From contig CM020619.1 in NCBI GenBank assembly GCA_009829735.1, positions 22,469,554 to 22,533,553 of the forward strand: a stretch of DNA of 64,000 bases, in the 5' to 3' direction. The stretch is from Pyropia yezoensis. Lineage: Eukaryota > Rhodophyta > Bangiophyceae > Bangiales > Bangiaceae. This document shows positions 18,426 to 29,981 of the stretch, piece after piece. Positions within the stretch are counted from its first letter, which is position 1. Each line of letters opens with the position of its first letter. Both the position numbers and the translations under genes were made by a program. Under the pieces are notes generated by a model that saw nothing but the letters and a program-made list of their open reading frames with translations, was not told where the DNA came from and searched no databases.

Positions 18426-20077
18426 GGACCGACGGCCACCGCCGCCGACAGACGGGGGAGGGCGGTAGCGGGGGTGGGCGGTGCCGTTCCAACCCCCCCC
18501 CCCCCGCCCCGTGGGGAGTGGACGGTACAACGGGCGCGGCAGGGATGGCGCGGGGAGGGGTGCGGGCGGGGACAAGAGAATTGGGGGGAGCAAGACGCGA
18601 CAGAGACACGAGTGGCGTAGGTGGGAGGTGTCGGTCCTTGCAGCGGCGGGGGGTGGCGCGACTGGGGGGGGAGGGGGACGAGACGGTGCGCGGCGGGCGA
18701 GGGGGGGAGGGGAGGGGCGGGGAGAGCGCGGCGGCCGCGGCGCCCTCCCCTCATAAACCCTCCAACGAGGGCGTGGCCGCCGTGCCTCCTTGGCCAGCCA
18801 CGCCACCACCGGCAGGGGAGGAGGAGCCTGCCCCGGGTGCCGAAGAAGGCGGGCACAACGTCTCGGCACAACCCCCGCCGCGCGGGGGGGGCACGTCGTG
18901 GTATCGGTAGGGAGATATGAGTACCCCCCCTCTCGGGCACGGCCGCTCCTCCAACGCTACCTCCTGCCCTCCTTCCGTAGTAACCTCGTCACGGGACTTG
19001 CCCCTACCCCCCCACCCCCCCCCCCCACCCCCCCCCCCCCCCGCCAAAGGGGACGCTCCCCTCGCGCCAAGCCTCCGCCGCTGCTGCCGCTGCTGCCGCC
19101 ACCGATACAGGGCAGGGGGGAAGGTCGGTCGGTGTTGCGGGGGGAGAGGGGCAGCAGGGTTCTGCTCCCGACGTCTTGTTTCCGGCACGCTGGTCCCCAG
19201 TGGGAGGTGGGGGATCCCCAACCAGGAGGGGGGGGCGGGAAGCCACGGCGCGGGTGGCCCACCCGCGCCCCTCTCACTGGGGGGGACACACCCAGGCGGG
19301 GCTGGCCGCTGTGTGTGGGCCTCTGTGTGGACCGCCCAAGTCCCTATGCCGACAGGTGCCGACGACGGGGGGGAGGGGGGGGGCTGGCCCGCACGAGGGG
19401 GCGGCGGCGGGTTGCGCGCGGCGGCGACGCGGCGGGAGGCGGCGCGGGGGGGGGGGCGTGTGCCGGCCCGCGTTGGTCGCGGCGGATGGGCAACGGAGGC
19501 GTGGCGGTGCCCCACACTGCCCCCTCCCCCCCCCCCCCCACCCACCCCCCCCACCCACCCCCGCTGTTGCCAAAGACGCCGTCGGGGGGGGCGCTGCGCC
19601 TTGCTGTCGTCCCCCGTCCCTCGTCACCGTCAATGGACCAGCGCTCTCTCCTACGACCACGACGCGGCGGGGCCCTCGGTCCGGGCCCCGCTCCTCTCTC
19701 CTCCCTGCTGCCCTCTGTCCGCCACACTTCCCCGCCCCCCCGGCGGGGTGCCGCCGCCCATTGGGGGTCCGCCCGCCGGCCCTGTCCGTCCCCCAGTGTC
19801 CTTTGATCGTCCCTGCTTTTTCTTCTCTCAGGGGGGGGGGGGGGGGGGAGAAATGCCACGGGTTGGAGCCGGCGGGGCCGCGCTCCCCATGGATATCCCG
19901 CCCATCGCCACGCCCCCCCGCCCGCGCGACAGTACTGTAGGTGTACACGTCTGGCGGGCGGGGGCGGTGCGGATAGCCTCGTTCCACTGCCAATTCGCTC
20001 GGGGCGACGGCCCGGCCGCGGGCATCGCCGCCAGGGGCGAGGTCACGAACGAACGTCCCTGACACCATCAACTGTCA
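18426..20077. other. GC-rich geneless stretch upstream of the zinc-finger gene
   Basis: Many C and G runs (for example about 19020-19045 and 19830-19850). Open frames on both strands encode only Pro/Arg/Gly-rich sequence with no domain. It contains the presumed promoter of the zinc-finger gene and one GTACTGTA-type word at 19930-19940. Confidence 0.5.
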
Positions 20078-23000
20078 ATGTTTTGCGTCGGTCGGCCAAT
20101 CTCCAGCGGATTCACAAAGCCCTCCACGCAGAGCTCCCACTGCCAGTGGCGCTGGAGCAGCAGCTACAGCTCTCGACAGGTACAGTACATATATGAAAGG
20201 TGGTGGGGACAAAGAGGGGTGGGCTGGATCGTCTCGGCGACAGGCGTATTGTATAAGGACGTCGGCTGCTGTGTATTTTTAGAAGGGACACTGCGGACGC
20301 TGGGTGCTGCCGCGACGGTCGTATGCTGGCTCAGCACTCGGTCTCCTATCAGAACCAGCTCCACCACGGGGTCTGATTGGTCACGGTCAGCCCCACCACG
20401 GCGTCCGGTTGGCCAATTCTTCTCCGGCGCGCGGACTCATGCGAAATCGACACGGAGGCGCACCGCCTTTTCTTCATCCACGAGAACGGCCTGATCGCCA
20501 CCGGGGACCCGAGGCGAGGCACCGCGACAGTCGTTGCGGATCAGCGCGTCGTGATTTCCGCTGTAGGGATATGGAACGTCCAAGCCGTGTGGGGCCCAGA
20601 CCCGCCTCGATGCCCACAGACAGACCTCTGGAATCCGCGGCATGGCATCATAGTATGGGGCTGGATGGCAGGTGGGGAGAGGCAGTCTGGGGCACTCCGT
20701 CGCTTGCTCACTCCCCGGCGTTACAGTACACGCGGGATCCCAACCGCCGCCCCAATCGTGCAAGCGCCCCGGTGCAATAGCTATGGCCCCAGCCCGCGTC
20801 CTGGCGCACGATTCAGGCGGGGAATCACTGTACGCCAATGCAGTTAACTGTATGCTTTCGCGCTTTTGGTCGCAGCAGCAGCACCGTCGGGAGCGGCGAC
20901 GTTGGGGCCCGTCCTGAACACACGTCGTGACGTGCCCGCTGTGCAGACCCATAGAACCGGGGAAGGGGGGGATATGGACGGATGCTGGGCTCGACCGGAG
21001 GCCTCCGCATCCATTGATGTATGAACCACAAATTGGCCCGCGAGGGGCGCAGTACGCCGGGAGCGCGGATGGGTATTGGTCTCAAGCGGGGGCTAGCGCC
21101 CCCGCCCTAGAGGCGCGGGAGAGCCTTCCCCGAATAGGCGGTGCGTCCGACTTTCTACGAGTAAATTACAATGCTGGCGCGCAAGCGCAATAGCTTCTTG
21201 AGTAACGCGTGGCCATCCATAGAACCGGGCCTGTGGCCCGCCGTCTTTCGGTGACCCGCATGCGTCACGCTCGCACTCCGTTGCTCGGCGCTAATCACTT
21301 GTGCTATTACTTCCGCTCGCGGCTCGACCATGCTTGCAGACGCGTCTGCGATACTCTGCCGGCAGAACCACGGGGTCCTCAAAGGATGTGAAGCAAGAAC
21401 AGTGTACCCAGCTGCTGTGGGCTATCCAGGTGGCATCGCGTGCGGCCAAGAGGGAGCAAACGTTTGACCGCAAGGCCGTTACTGATTTGTGGCGGCATGA
21501 GACGGATCTGGTCTGTTGAGACAGGTACATAGTCCCTCCGCGCCCCTGCCACAGTTAATTATGATCATGATGCTCTTGAAGGTGCCACCGGCCGCGCGCC
21601 GTCCCATTCCAGCCCCTGTGTCACGTCTTCTTTTCTTTTTGGCTGCAGGACCGATGAGGAACGGCATGTGAAGCAGAGGGCAGGAAAGCGGTGGTCCGCG
21701 ACCCGGAGTACGTAGGCGTACGCCTACCACGGTAGTTCACGTACACGCGGCGTCGTGGTCGCTTGTCATGACGATGTCCGCTTGCGCGACGGGGTGTTGT
21801 GCATACGACGCCATTGGTGCCGTTGCTAAAACGGGCGTGCCGAGTGCTTGCTGGCGTCTGGGCGACCAAACGTAGATTGCGCTATGACTACGTACAGGCT
21901 TGTCAGCCATCGTGGTAGATGACCAGCCCAAAGGGGGCAGATGGGTGCAGTGTCTAGACAGAAGAAGACGCACGCAGCGTAAACAAAACGATGATAGCAA
22001 TACGAGAGAAACGCACTGACACTCTCACTCGGTCAGAACAGGGGCGGGACCCATCGGTCGGTTCATGCCTACACGCGATCAGCCTACGAAAAGGACGACC
22101 TGCCCTCGGCTGCAGTTCAACCTCTCCCCTGACAGTGACCGAGCACGCCATGGACGTGCACGTGTGTCTACATACCGCGACACCGTACATACTACCTGCG
22201 CATCTCCGCGGTCAGCTTAGAGAAAGAGAAAAAGGTAGTATCTTTACGAGGAGATAGTGCCGGGCCCAGACGTTGGCGGCCCCCTGCACCGACCCTTTCC
22301 ACCCTACGGACTACGCGCTCCCCAACTCGTCCCCCGACCAGCACGGCCCGCAACCAGGCTCGCTTACATATCGTCGACTCAGATTTTTTTTCCCCTTTTC
22401 TCGCGCCGCGGCTCGTACCTCCCCCTCTCCGTCCCCTCGCTGGTGCGCCACACGTTCTTTGGAGACGTGACGTGTGGCACCGGGCTGGCCAAAGAGCTTT
22501 GGTGGCACCGCGCAGCGCGGCATGATGATGATACATGGCAGGGAGAAGGGGGGAGGCTCCCGACAGTCCCCTTCTTGAGTTGCGGAAGAACAGCCAGCGC
22601 CGCCCCGCACGGCCCCCCGCCTAATGGCGTGTCACGTTCTCCTTCCGCTCTCCCATCACAGCATCAAAGGCGCAGACTCTGGCTGCCGCAAGGTGCCGCC
22701 ACCGCCACGCCTTTCGCCCATTGCACAGCTCACGTAGATACAGTACTGGTCTGGCATCTTGGCCACCGCGGCCGCCTACCACGCCCGTGTGCAACGATCC
22801 GTTCCGCCCCCTGCATACATACCACTACATACCAAATGGATGGCCGCCGATGCGCGTCTGCTCCTGTTGCCCAGTGACCCCCCTCCGCGCGCCCCCCCCC
22901 TCGCCCGCCTCCACCCCACCGACGCGCTGACAGACTTACACAGACAAGCCCGACGGGGTGGGGGCCTCGGCGGCACGCAGCGGAGGGGGTCGGGGCCAGC

Positions 23001-24230
23001 CCCTCCCTCCCCAGACCCCTCGAGGCGGCCATACAAAGATGTCTGTTTATGAACAGATATGCGCATACAAAAAGACGTTTCTCCTTGAGAAAACATTATC
23101 GCCTGCCCAAGGTATCACACACAACCACACAGGGCTAGACCAAAGGAAGCAGGAGGGATAGAGAGCGAGGCACCATGGTGAGTGGCGATACTCGGTGCCT
23201 TGGCTGAGGTGAGACAAAGGGGCGAGCAACGGACTTCGACGTTTTTTCTTATTCTTAATCAAAACCCAGACGCCGACACGTGGCAAACCCTTCACTCAAT
23301 CCTTTCTTGAGAAACAAGCACATGCGCGCGCTGAGCCAGCCCCCATTGACGCTGCCGCTCACTCCACCGCGGCTGCAACCCGCCGCCTCCTGGGGATCTC
23401 CTACACACTGCCGTGTGGCCGTGGGTGCACGTACGCCGCTTGCATGGAGCCACCACCGTTGCGGAGGTGGACCACCGAGGTGACTGCCCTCTCTGCTTCT
23501 TGATGGCAAGGAGCGGGAGCAGCGACTGCCACCGCAAGCCGCTGGACACTCTCCTTCTCCGAGGCGCAGCTTTCTTTCTTGACGCGCGAAGACGCCTGAA
23601 GCACCGCAAGACCTTGGCCACACGGGATGAGTGACGTGGCCTTGTATCCTGCTGGTCGTCGGCGGTGCTGCCCTCCGCACTTTTTACCGTTCCCCCCCCG
23701 GCTGGCCTCCAGCGACGACCCCAAGCGCCAGTTGAGACCACGCGACGACCGTGACGCGCGCAGCAACACCCTGCCCCCCGACCCATGGCCGCTTGGCTAG
23801 ACGAGGGATTGGAACTGGGCGGCCCGTGGGCAGATAGAGCGTTGGTGGGGCCGCGTCCATCCGAGCAGATCACTCCCAGCGGCAAAAGATTCAAGATCAT
23901 TCAAGATCAGAGTCAGCTTCAGTCGTTTCGATGACCATCCCCGGTTTGAACGCGGGGCGCCGCGCTGCCCGACCCGCAGCCGTTGCGCGGCAGACCGGCC
24001 CGGTCTCCCCCCTTCCCTTCCACGCCCCCCCCTGCTACCCCACCCTCCCCACTCACTGCTCGTTCATTCTCCGAGTCTACTCCGCGGCCCCCTATCCCCC
24101 GTCTGTGTTGACCCCGTCTGCCGCGGCCGTTGTGCCCGTTTCTTTTTTGTTTTTCCCCGCCACCGTCGGCTGTGGCGTTCCCTCGTCACCCCCCCCACCC
24201 CCGCTTCCGCCGCCGTCGCTCAACATCTAG
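20078..24230. other. Lower-GC stretch without a recognisable gene
   Basis: GC drops relative to both flanks. Open frames are short and change strand. The most protein-like piece is 20377-20850 on the plus strand (contains 'AHRLFFIHENGLIATGDP'), which I cannot assign. GTACAGTAC-type words sit at 20180-20190, 20722-20730 and 22736-22747. No transposase motif seen. Confidence 0.45.
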
Positions 24231-24817
24231 CTCGGCAGAGGTGGGGGGTGGGGAGGGGGGGGGGCGGGTGCGGTTGGGATGGCGGGGGGGGGGGGGGAGG
24301 GCGCGTTGACGCGGGGCTCGGCGGGAGATTGACACGCGCGGCCGGCGCCAGCGTGCAGTCTGTGGGCGGGCGCTGTTACGGGAGGCTGGCGGTGTGCATT
24401 TGGCTGGCAGCAGCGGCGGCAGTGGCGGCAGCGGCGGTAGCGGCGGCGGCAGTTGGCGGCGGGCGGGCCCCAGCGCGGGGCCAGTGCCTGCACGGTCGAG
24501 TATGAGAGCGGCGCGCCTCGCACGCGGCTGCTGCGGGGGGCTGGGGGAACAGTAAAAACGGCGGCGCGCGTTGTCACTATCGACGACTCCCCCCCCACCC
24601 CCTCCTTTGGTCGACCGCAGCGCGGCTGACGTGGTGTATCTTCGACGGGCGGGGACACGGACGACGCTGGCGGCGGCGTCGTCGGGTGCTCACGTCTCGG
24701 GGGCTGACGGGGTGTTTGTTGCGTCCGCACGTCGACGGGGGGCGGTAGTTGCTTGCCCTCCCCCCCCCCCCCCTCCTGCGCTCTTCCGCGCTCGCCTTCC
24801 CCCTTGGCTCTGTCGCC

Positions 24818-26611
24818 ATGTCTTCCCCACCTGCGCCGGGACAAGGGGTCCCCCCCCCCCCTTCCCCGCCGTCGCCGCCGCCGCTGCCGACTCTAACGCT
24901 CAACAGCCTGAACGACGACGTCCTCGGCCTCATCACCGCGGCGGCGTACTCCGCTGGCGGTCACTCGGGCCTCTTTTCCGCCTCCCGCCGGCTGTCCACG
25001 ATCGGCGCGGCCTCCCTCACCGAGTTGACGGTGCGGCGGCCGCCCATCCTGGGTCAACTATGGGAGGACGAGGTGCCGGCGCCGGCCCCGGAAGTGGTTT
25101 TGCCTTTCCCCAATTTCCTGGACACGGACACGGAAGCTGCGCTCCTGCACGTGGGTTTGCCTGCCCCCTCTCTCCTGAGCAGGATGGCCCGGCTCATGGA
25201 CCAGGTGGCGGCGGTACGCGTGGCGTGCGAGCCGGGACGCAGGTTTTTGAGCCGCGCCACTGGGGTCCGGGCGGTGACGCTGCGTGCAAGCGGCGACAAC
25301 TACCCGTTGTGTCCCTCCTGCGCGGTTGCCACTGAGGCTGCAGTCATCGGTGTCGGGAGGGAGCTCTCTGCGCGCCCGTACTTGACCAGGCCGTTGATTC
25401 TAGACGGACTTTACGGTCAGTGGCTGATGCGTCATGTGAGGGAGCTGCCGCTGCACTCCTTCTCCGCGGCGGGCAACGTCTTAAGCGCCATTACATCTGG
25501 GCGCGTGTCCAGCGCCCCCTTGCGGGCCCTCCACCTTCACAACCTCTTCACTGGAGTGGGGAGGGCGGTGGGGCTCCTGCTGGGCCACCACGGTGGCACC
25601 CTTCGGGAACTGACGCTCGGTTTTGTTCTCCACCGGTGCATGCCGACCGCATCGAATGTGGCACTCGCGTTCAACGCACCCACCGGTGGCATGCCAGCCC
25701 TCCGCACCCTCACCATCAGGGGCGTACGCTTTGGCGTCGGTGATCTGACGGCGGTGGCGGCTGCGTGCCCGGCCCTGACCAGTTTGGCCGTGGATGGCCG
25801 CCTTCACCATGACGCTTGCCGCGCGGTGGACGCACGGGCGCTGCCCAGCCTGACCCGCCTGTCGTGGACCACGGCATGCCCAATCGGCCTGCAGGAGTAC
25901 GACTTGAGGGTGGGCCCTCTTCTCGCCGGCCGCTCGCTGGAAGCGGCGGCGTTTGGCCGCCACATTTACAAAAACCAAAGGCCCCCGATGCTTCCAGGGC
26001 TATTGTTGGATCTCGACGTCGCCGTCTCGCTGCCAGTGGAGCTGGACTTGGTCGCGGTGGAGTCGTTTGACGACGACGCCGACCTCTGCCGCTTGGTCGA
26101 CGGCTCCCCCGGCGCGTCCCGCGTGGAGCGGCTACGACTGGCCGTTGGCGCCGGCGTGACAGCGGAGGGGCTGGCCGCGCTGGGCCGTCTGCCTTTGCTC
26201 ACCTCCCTGTCCATCTTTGTGACGGACGTCCGGTGCGCGGCGTTCTTCCAGTGGTGGCCCATCCCGGGGCTGACCCACCTGGGCGTCCTCTTAAAGGTGG
26301 GCGTCGCGCCTGAGGTATTCATCCCGCCGCTGTTGACCGCACTGGCCGCCTCCCCGACGGCATCGACGCTGCGCTCCCTCTCGCTGACATGCCGGCCGCT
26401 GGAGGCGGCGTCCTCGGCCGACAACCTGGGCCGCCTGACACGCCTGCGGCACCTGTACTGCCGTCTCGTCGACCCCTACGGCGTGCCGTACCACACGCCC
26501 GCCGACGCTGCCGTCGCGCGTGCGCCCATGGCCGCGTGGATGCTGCAGCGGCTGCCGCGGGTGACGGTCGTTGCAGGGGTCCCCGCCCACTGGGCGGGCT
26601 GTGAGGGTTAG
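24818..26611 (+). CDS. F-box/LRR-like protein
   Basis: 597 residues from ATG 24818 (MSSPPAPGQG) to TAG 26609-26611, in a single uninterrupted frame. After a proline-rich start, residues about 28-65 (LTLNSLNDDVLGLITAAAY..LFSASRRLSTIG) have the helix pattern of a divergent F-box: L..L.DDVL..I..., then ..L...SR.L. The rest is a series of irregular leucine-rich repeats (ALRTLTIRGVRF, ALTSLAVDGRL, SLTRLSWT, LLTSLSIFVTDVR, TLRSLSLTC, RLRHLYCRL). Such proteins are usually substrate receptors of SCF ubiquitin ligases. The F-box part is weak, so the ubiquitin role is inferred. Codon use is even and frames on the other strand are broken, which supports a real gene. It could instead be a plain LRR protein. 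Confidence 0.68.
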   Translation: MSSPPAPGQGVPPPPSPPSPPPLPTLTLNSLNDDVLGLITAAAYSAGGHSGLFSASRRLSTIGAASLTELTVRRPPILGQLWEDEVPAPAPEVVLPFPNFLDTDTEAALLHVGLPAPSLLSRMARLMDQVAAVRVACEPGRRFLSRATGVRAVTLRASGDNYPLCPSCAVATEAAVIGVGRELSARPYLTRPLILDGLYGQWLMRHVRELPLHSFSAAGNVLSAITSGRVSSAPLRALHLHNLFTGVGRAVGLLLGHHGGTLRELTLGFVLHRCMPTASNVALAFNAPTGGMPALRTLTIRGVRFGVGDLTAVAAACPALTSLAVDGRLHHDACRAVDARALPSLTRLSWTTACPIGLQEYDLRVGPLLAGRSLEAAAFGRHIYKNQRPPMLPGLLLDLDVAVSLPVELDLVAVESFDDDADLCRLVDGSPGASRVERLRLAVGAGVTAEGLAALGRLPLLTSLSIFVTDVRCAAFFQWWPIPGLTHLGVLLKVGVAPEVFIPPLLTALAASPTASTLRSLSLTCRPLEAASSADNLGRLTRLRHLYCRLVDPYGVPYHTPADAAVARAPMAAWMLQRLPRVTVVAGVPAHWAGCEG

Positions 26612-26990
26612 CGGCCGCCGACGCGGCGGCCCCCACGGGGGCCCATACGGGCACTGCTGGGTTCGGCAGTGGCTGCCGCGGGTGATTCTTTTCTTTTCTT
26701 TGTTCCGTGTCGCGCAAGGTGCAACAGTGTGGCGCCAAGACGACAAGGCTAAATACATAAGAATAGAACAGAACAATGGACTGAGAGGCAGTTCAGTGTG
26801 TGCTTGACTCGGTAAACCGCGAGTGGGTTCGCGTTGACCTTGACCTTGGTGTACCGAGCGCGTGTTTGCCTCTTGTGCCACGCGGCCCTCTCCATGCAGC
26901 CCTAACCGTCGGGACGCCACAACCGGTGCCTTCCTTGTCGTCGTCCCCGACCGCCCCCCTCCTTGTCGTCGTCCCCCCCCGACGGGCTCT

Positions 26991-28373
26991 CTACGGAGAA
27001 GGCTGCCCCAGCGTGACGTTGGGGTGGATGCACATCACCTCCTCTGGGCGCTCGGGGTTGCAGTAGATGGGCGTGTAGCCACGGTCAGTGAGAAAAGTGA
27101 GCGCCTCCCCGCCGGCAGTCTCCACCTCGAGCGTAATCACGTCAATGGTGACGGCCGCCCAGTCAATGCCGCGGAAGACATCCAACTCCCCGCCCTCCAC
27201 GTCCAGACTCATCCAGTCCACCCGCGACAGGCGCGCGTGCGACAGCACGTCCGCGGCGGTCGTGCAGTCGAGGTGACGCCGGGGCGCCACGGCCACCCGC
27301 CACGCCGCCTCGCCGTCGGTGTTCTTGTTGGTGGCGGCGATGCCGCTGAGGTCCATCGCCTCGATAAACGTGACGCCCTTGGCCTCATTGGCGAGGCAAA
27401 AGGGGACCAGCTCGCACCGCCGCCGCCGCGCGTAGATGCCCGCGTGGTAGCGGACCAGTGCCTCCACGCACACGCCCGTCCAGCCCAGGCACGCCTGTAT
27501 GGGGAAGGGGAGCGGGGTTTGGTGCGAGGGGGGGGGGGGGGGGACGTTCAAGCGGCAGGAAGTAGTGTGCCAGCCGAGCCACCAGACGAGAAGTAAAAGA
27601 CGACAGAGCGATAGCATGGCAACACCCTGACATCGCAGACAGCATGTCAGTGCTCGCATTCCACTCCAGACGCATGGCGCGCGCCACTGTCACTCCCCAC
27701 AGCCCCTCGCCAATGCTCCCTGCTCATGCCGCCAGGTCAGACGGGCAGTGGCGCTTTGCGGCACACAACCAACCCCCCCAACCCCCCCCCCCGCTCCCTC
27801 CCCACGTTCCCCCCTGACACCCCTCTACTAACTCGCTTGCACCCCCGCCCCAAACGCTCCTCCCCTCCCCCCCAGCCCGACCCGTACCTCAAACGCGTAC
27901 GTGTTGCTCAGCGCAATCGGGTCATTCGTGGCCACGTCGAGGAACACACCCGGCCGGCGGAGCGCCGCAAAGTGGTGCACGTACGCCCACGCGTCCTGCC
28001 CCCACTGGCCGTAAAAGCGGGGCGCGCCGCCCGCCCCACAGTTGGCGTCCGTGGTGGGCCGGCAGCCGCCGGCGGCGCCCGCCGCGGCGGGCGCCGCCAG
28101 CAGCGCGTCGCACCAGCGCGGGCGGTCGGGGGGGAGGGGGAAGGGCGGGTGGTGGTGCGGCGGCGGCGGCGGCAGCAGCGGCGGTGGCGGTGGCGATGGG
28201 GACGCCGTCGGTGCTGGGGGGGGGGCCCCCGCCGTGCCCGCTGCTAGGGCGGCGGCGTGACCCCCCACCACTACGGCGGCCGCCATCCCCACCGCCACCA
28301 CCGCCGCCGTTGCCGCCGCCGTCACCGCCGTCACCGCCGTGCCGCGGCGGCACGGGCCCCCGCGGGGGCGCAT
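26991..28373 (-). CDS. FkbM-type SAM-dependent methyltransferase, two exons
   Basis: Exons are 28373-27888 and 27494-26991. The intron 27887-27495 is GTACGG..CAG, 393 bases. The product is 329 residues. ATG 28373 gives a short basic stretch, then a hydrophobic Ala/Val segment (about residues 14-45), which fits a signal anchor, so a Golgi/ER lumenal enzyme is inferred. The catalytic domain starts with 'QWGQDAWAYVHHF' and 'GVFLDVATNDPIALSNTYAFE'. After the join comes 'ACLGWTGVCVEAL'. The FkbM signature 'VDWMSLDVEGGELDVFRG' lies at about residues 254-271, and the protein ends at 'EVMCIHPNV'. Relatives O-methylate sugars or other small hydroxyl compounds; the substrate here is unknown. The join restores the usual SNTYxLE-xCLGWxGxCVE order, so the splice sites are reliable. 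Confidence 0.85.
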
Positions 28374-29981
28374 GGCGTCAGCGGCGGCGCCGTCCCACCG
28401 CACAGGAGAACAGACGACGACCAACTGCCGGGAGCAGCCGGGTGGGCGGGGCCGGGTGGGCGGGGGGGTGGGCGAGACGGGCGAGTCGTGGAGGTGTGGG
28501 GGAGCTGCTGCGTGCTGGGAAGGCGGGGGGGGGGGGAGGGGGGGGGGGGGAGGGGGGGGAGGGAATGGTAGGCGGTGAGTATCCTTTGCGGCCGGCGGAC
28601 CCGCCCCTCCCACCACGCGCACCATCATTCCCTGGTGGGCCCCTCTTGTGGGGTGCCAGCGCAGGCCACCCCCGCTACTGGGGTCGGCCGCCGCCGCCCC
28701 CAGGGGGCCTCTGCGGTAGTAGCAGGGGAGTGGGGAAGGCGGGGGAGAGAGGCAGTGACCTCAGCGTGTGTGGCGGTGGCAGGGAGACGGCGCGCAAAAG
28801 GCGGCCGACGCACGGCGGGCCGCGCACCCCCCCTCCCCCCCGGCAGTCCAACGCACCGCCAGTGGCACAGACGGGGCGGGGAGGGGCGGGGCGTGGTGGG
28901 GCGTGGCGGGGTGGGGTGGGGTAGGGCGGGGCGGGAGGGGGGGGAAACCTGCTGCAAGGGGCGCCGCCTGGTGGGTTTGTGCGGCGCTGGGGCGGGACAC
29001 GGCGGCAACGGCTGCGGCTGGCCGCGACGGGCCGGCGCCCAGCCGCGGGCGGTCGACCATGGAGCGTACAGACTGCAGACACCTGCCGGCGTCGGTCGTC
29101 GGTTGGACGGGAAGGGGCACGTTCCGCACTTGGGACGAGTCGCGAGCGGCCGGCCGTCCCGAACGGTGGGGGCGGGGCCACCCCCGGCGCGGGTGGGGGG
29201 TGACCACCAACCCAGGCAGAGACGGATTCCACCCCCAAGTCTGCGTGTGGGGCGCTGTGGACATGGGGGGCCTGCCGCCTCGTATTTCACGCCCGCGCCC
29301 GCCGTGCCCGTTGCGGGCCCCGCCTCCGCACGCGCGGCCGGCCATGGACGGCGGCCAGCGTTGCGACGCGCGGCTCCGCTGGGGCAGCGCACGTGGGACA
29401 GCCCGCGGCGGTCGGGGGGACGGACGGGCAGCGTCCCCGCCCGGGCGGGTGGGGGGGAGAATTCGGATTGGGCTGCCCCGCGCGCGAGCACCGCGGAGGA
29501 GCAGGTCCCCCCTCCGCGAGCTGCCCGTTTGAACAAAGAGTGGGGAGAGGGACAAAAAAAAAGGGGGGCGGGAGAGGGCGGACGGGGACGGAGAAAGGGG
29601 TGGCCCAGTGACAGGAGAAAGAAAACAAGGGGCGCCACGCCGGTCGTCGTACGCGGGCGTGGTCGAGCCAACGCTGGCGGTGGCTATGCCGGCGGCCCGC
29701 AGGTCACCCACCCCACAACCCACCCCACAACACCCCCTCCGTACTGGGCCACCGCGGCCGCCCGCCGCCTACTGTGCATGCGCGGGCAGAGCACCGCCAC
29801 CACCCGCCGGTAGGGGGGAGGGGGGGCGTGCCGCCCCCGACAGACGCCGGCCTCCCACCCCGCCACAACGGGCCGCGCGGCCCCGTCTGCGCTGCGGACC
29901 TCACCCGCCCGCACGCTGCCCACAGCCCAACCGCCGTCGTCCGCAACCAGGCGTGCCACGCGCACCACCTCCCGAAATCGC
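28374..29981. other. GC-rich geneless stretch with G-quadruplex-type runs
   Basis: G runs at about 28510-28560 and a dense GGGGCGTGG / GGGGTGGGG array at 28870-28940. Open frames on both strands encode only Arg/Pro/Gly-rich sequence. No domain seen. It holds the presumed promoter of the FkbM gene and the downstream flank of the MRG gene. Confidence 0.5.
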
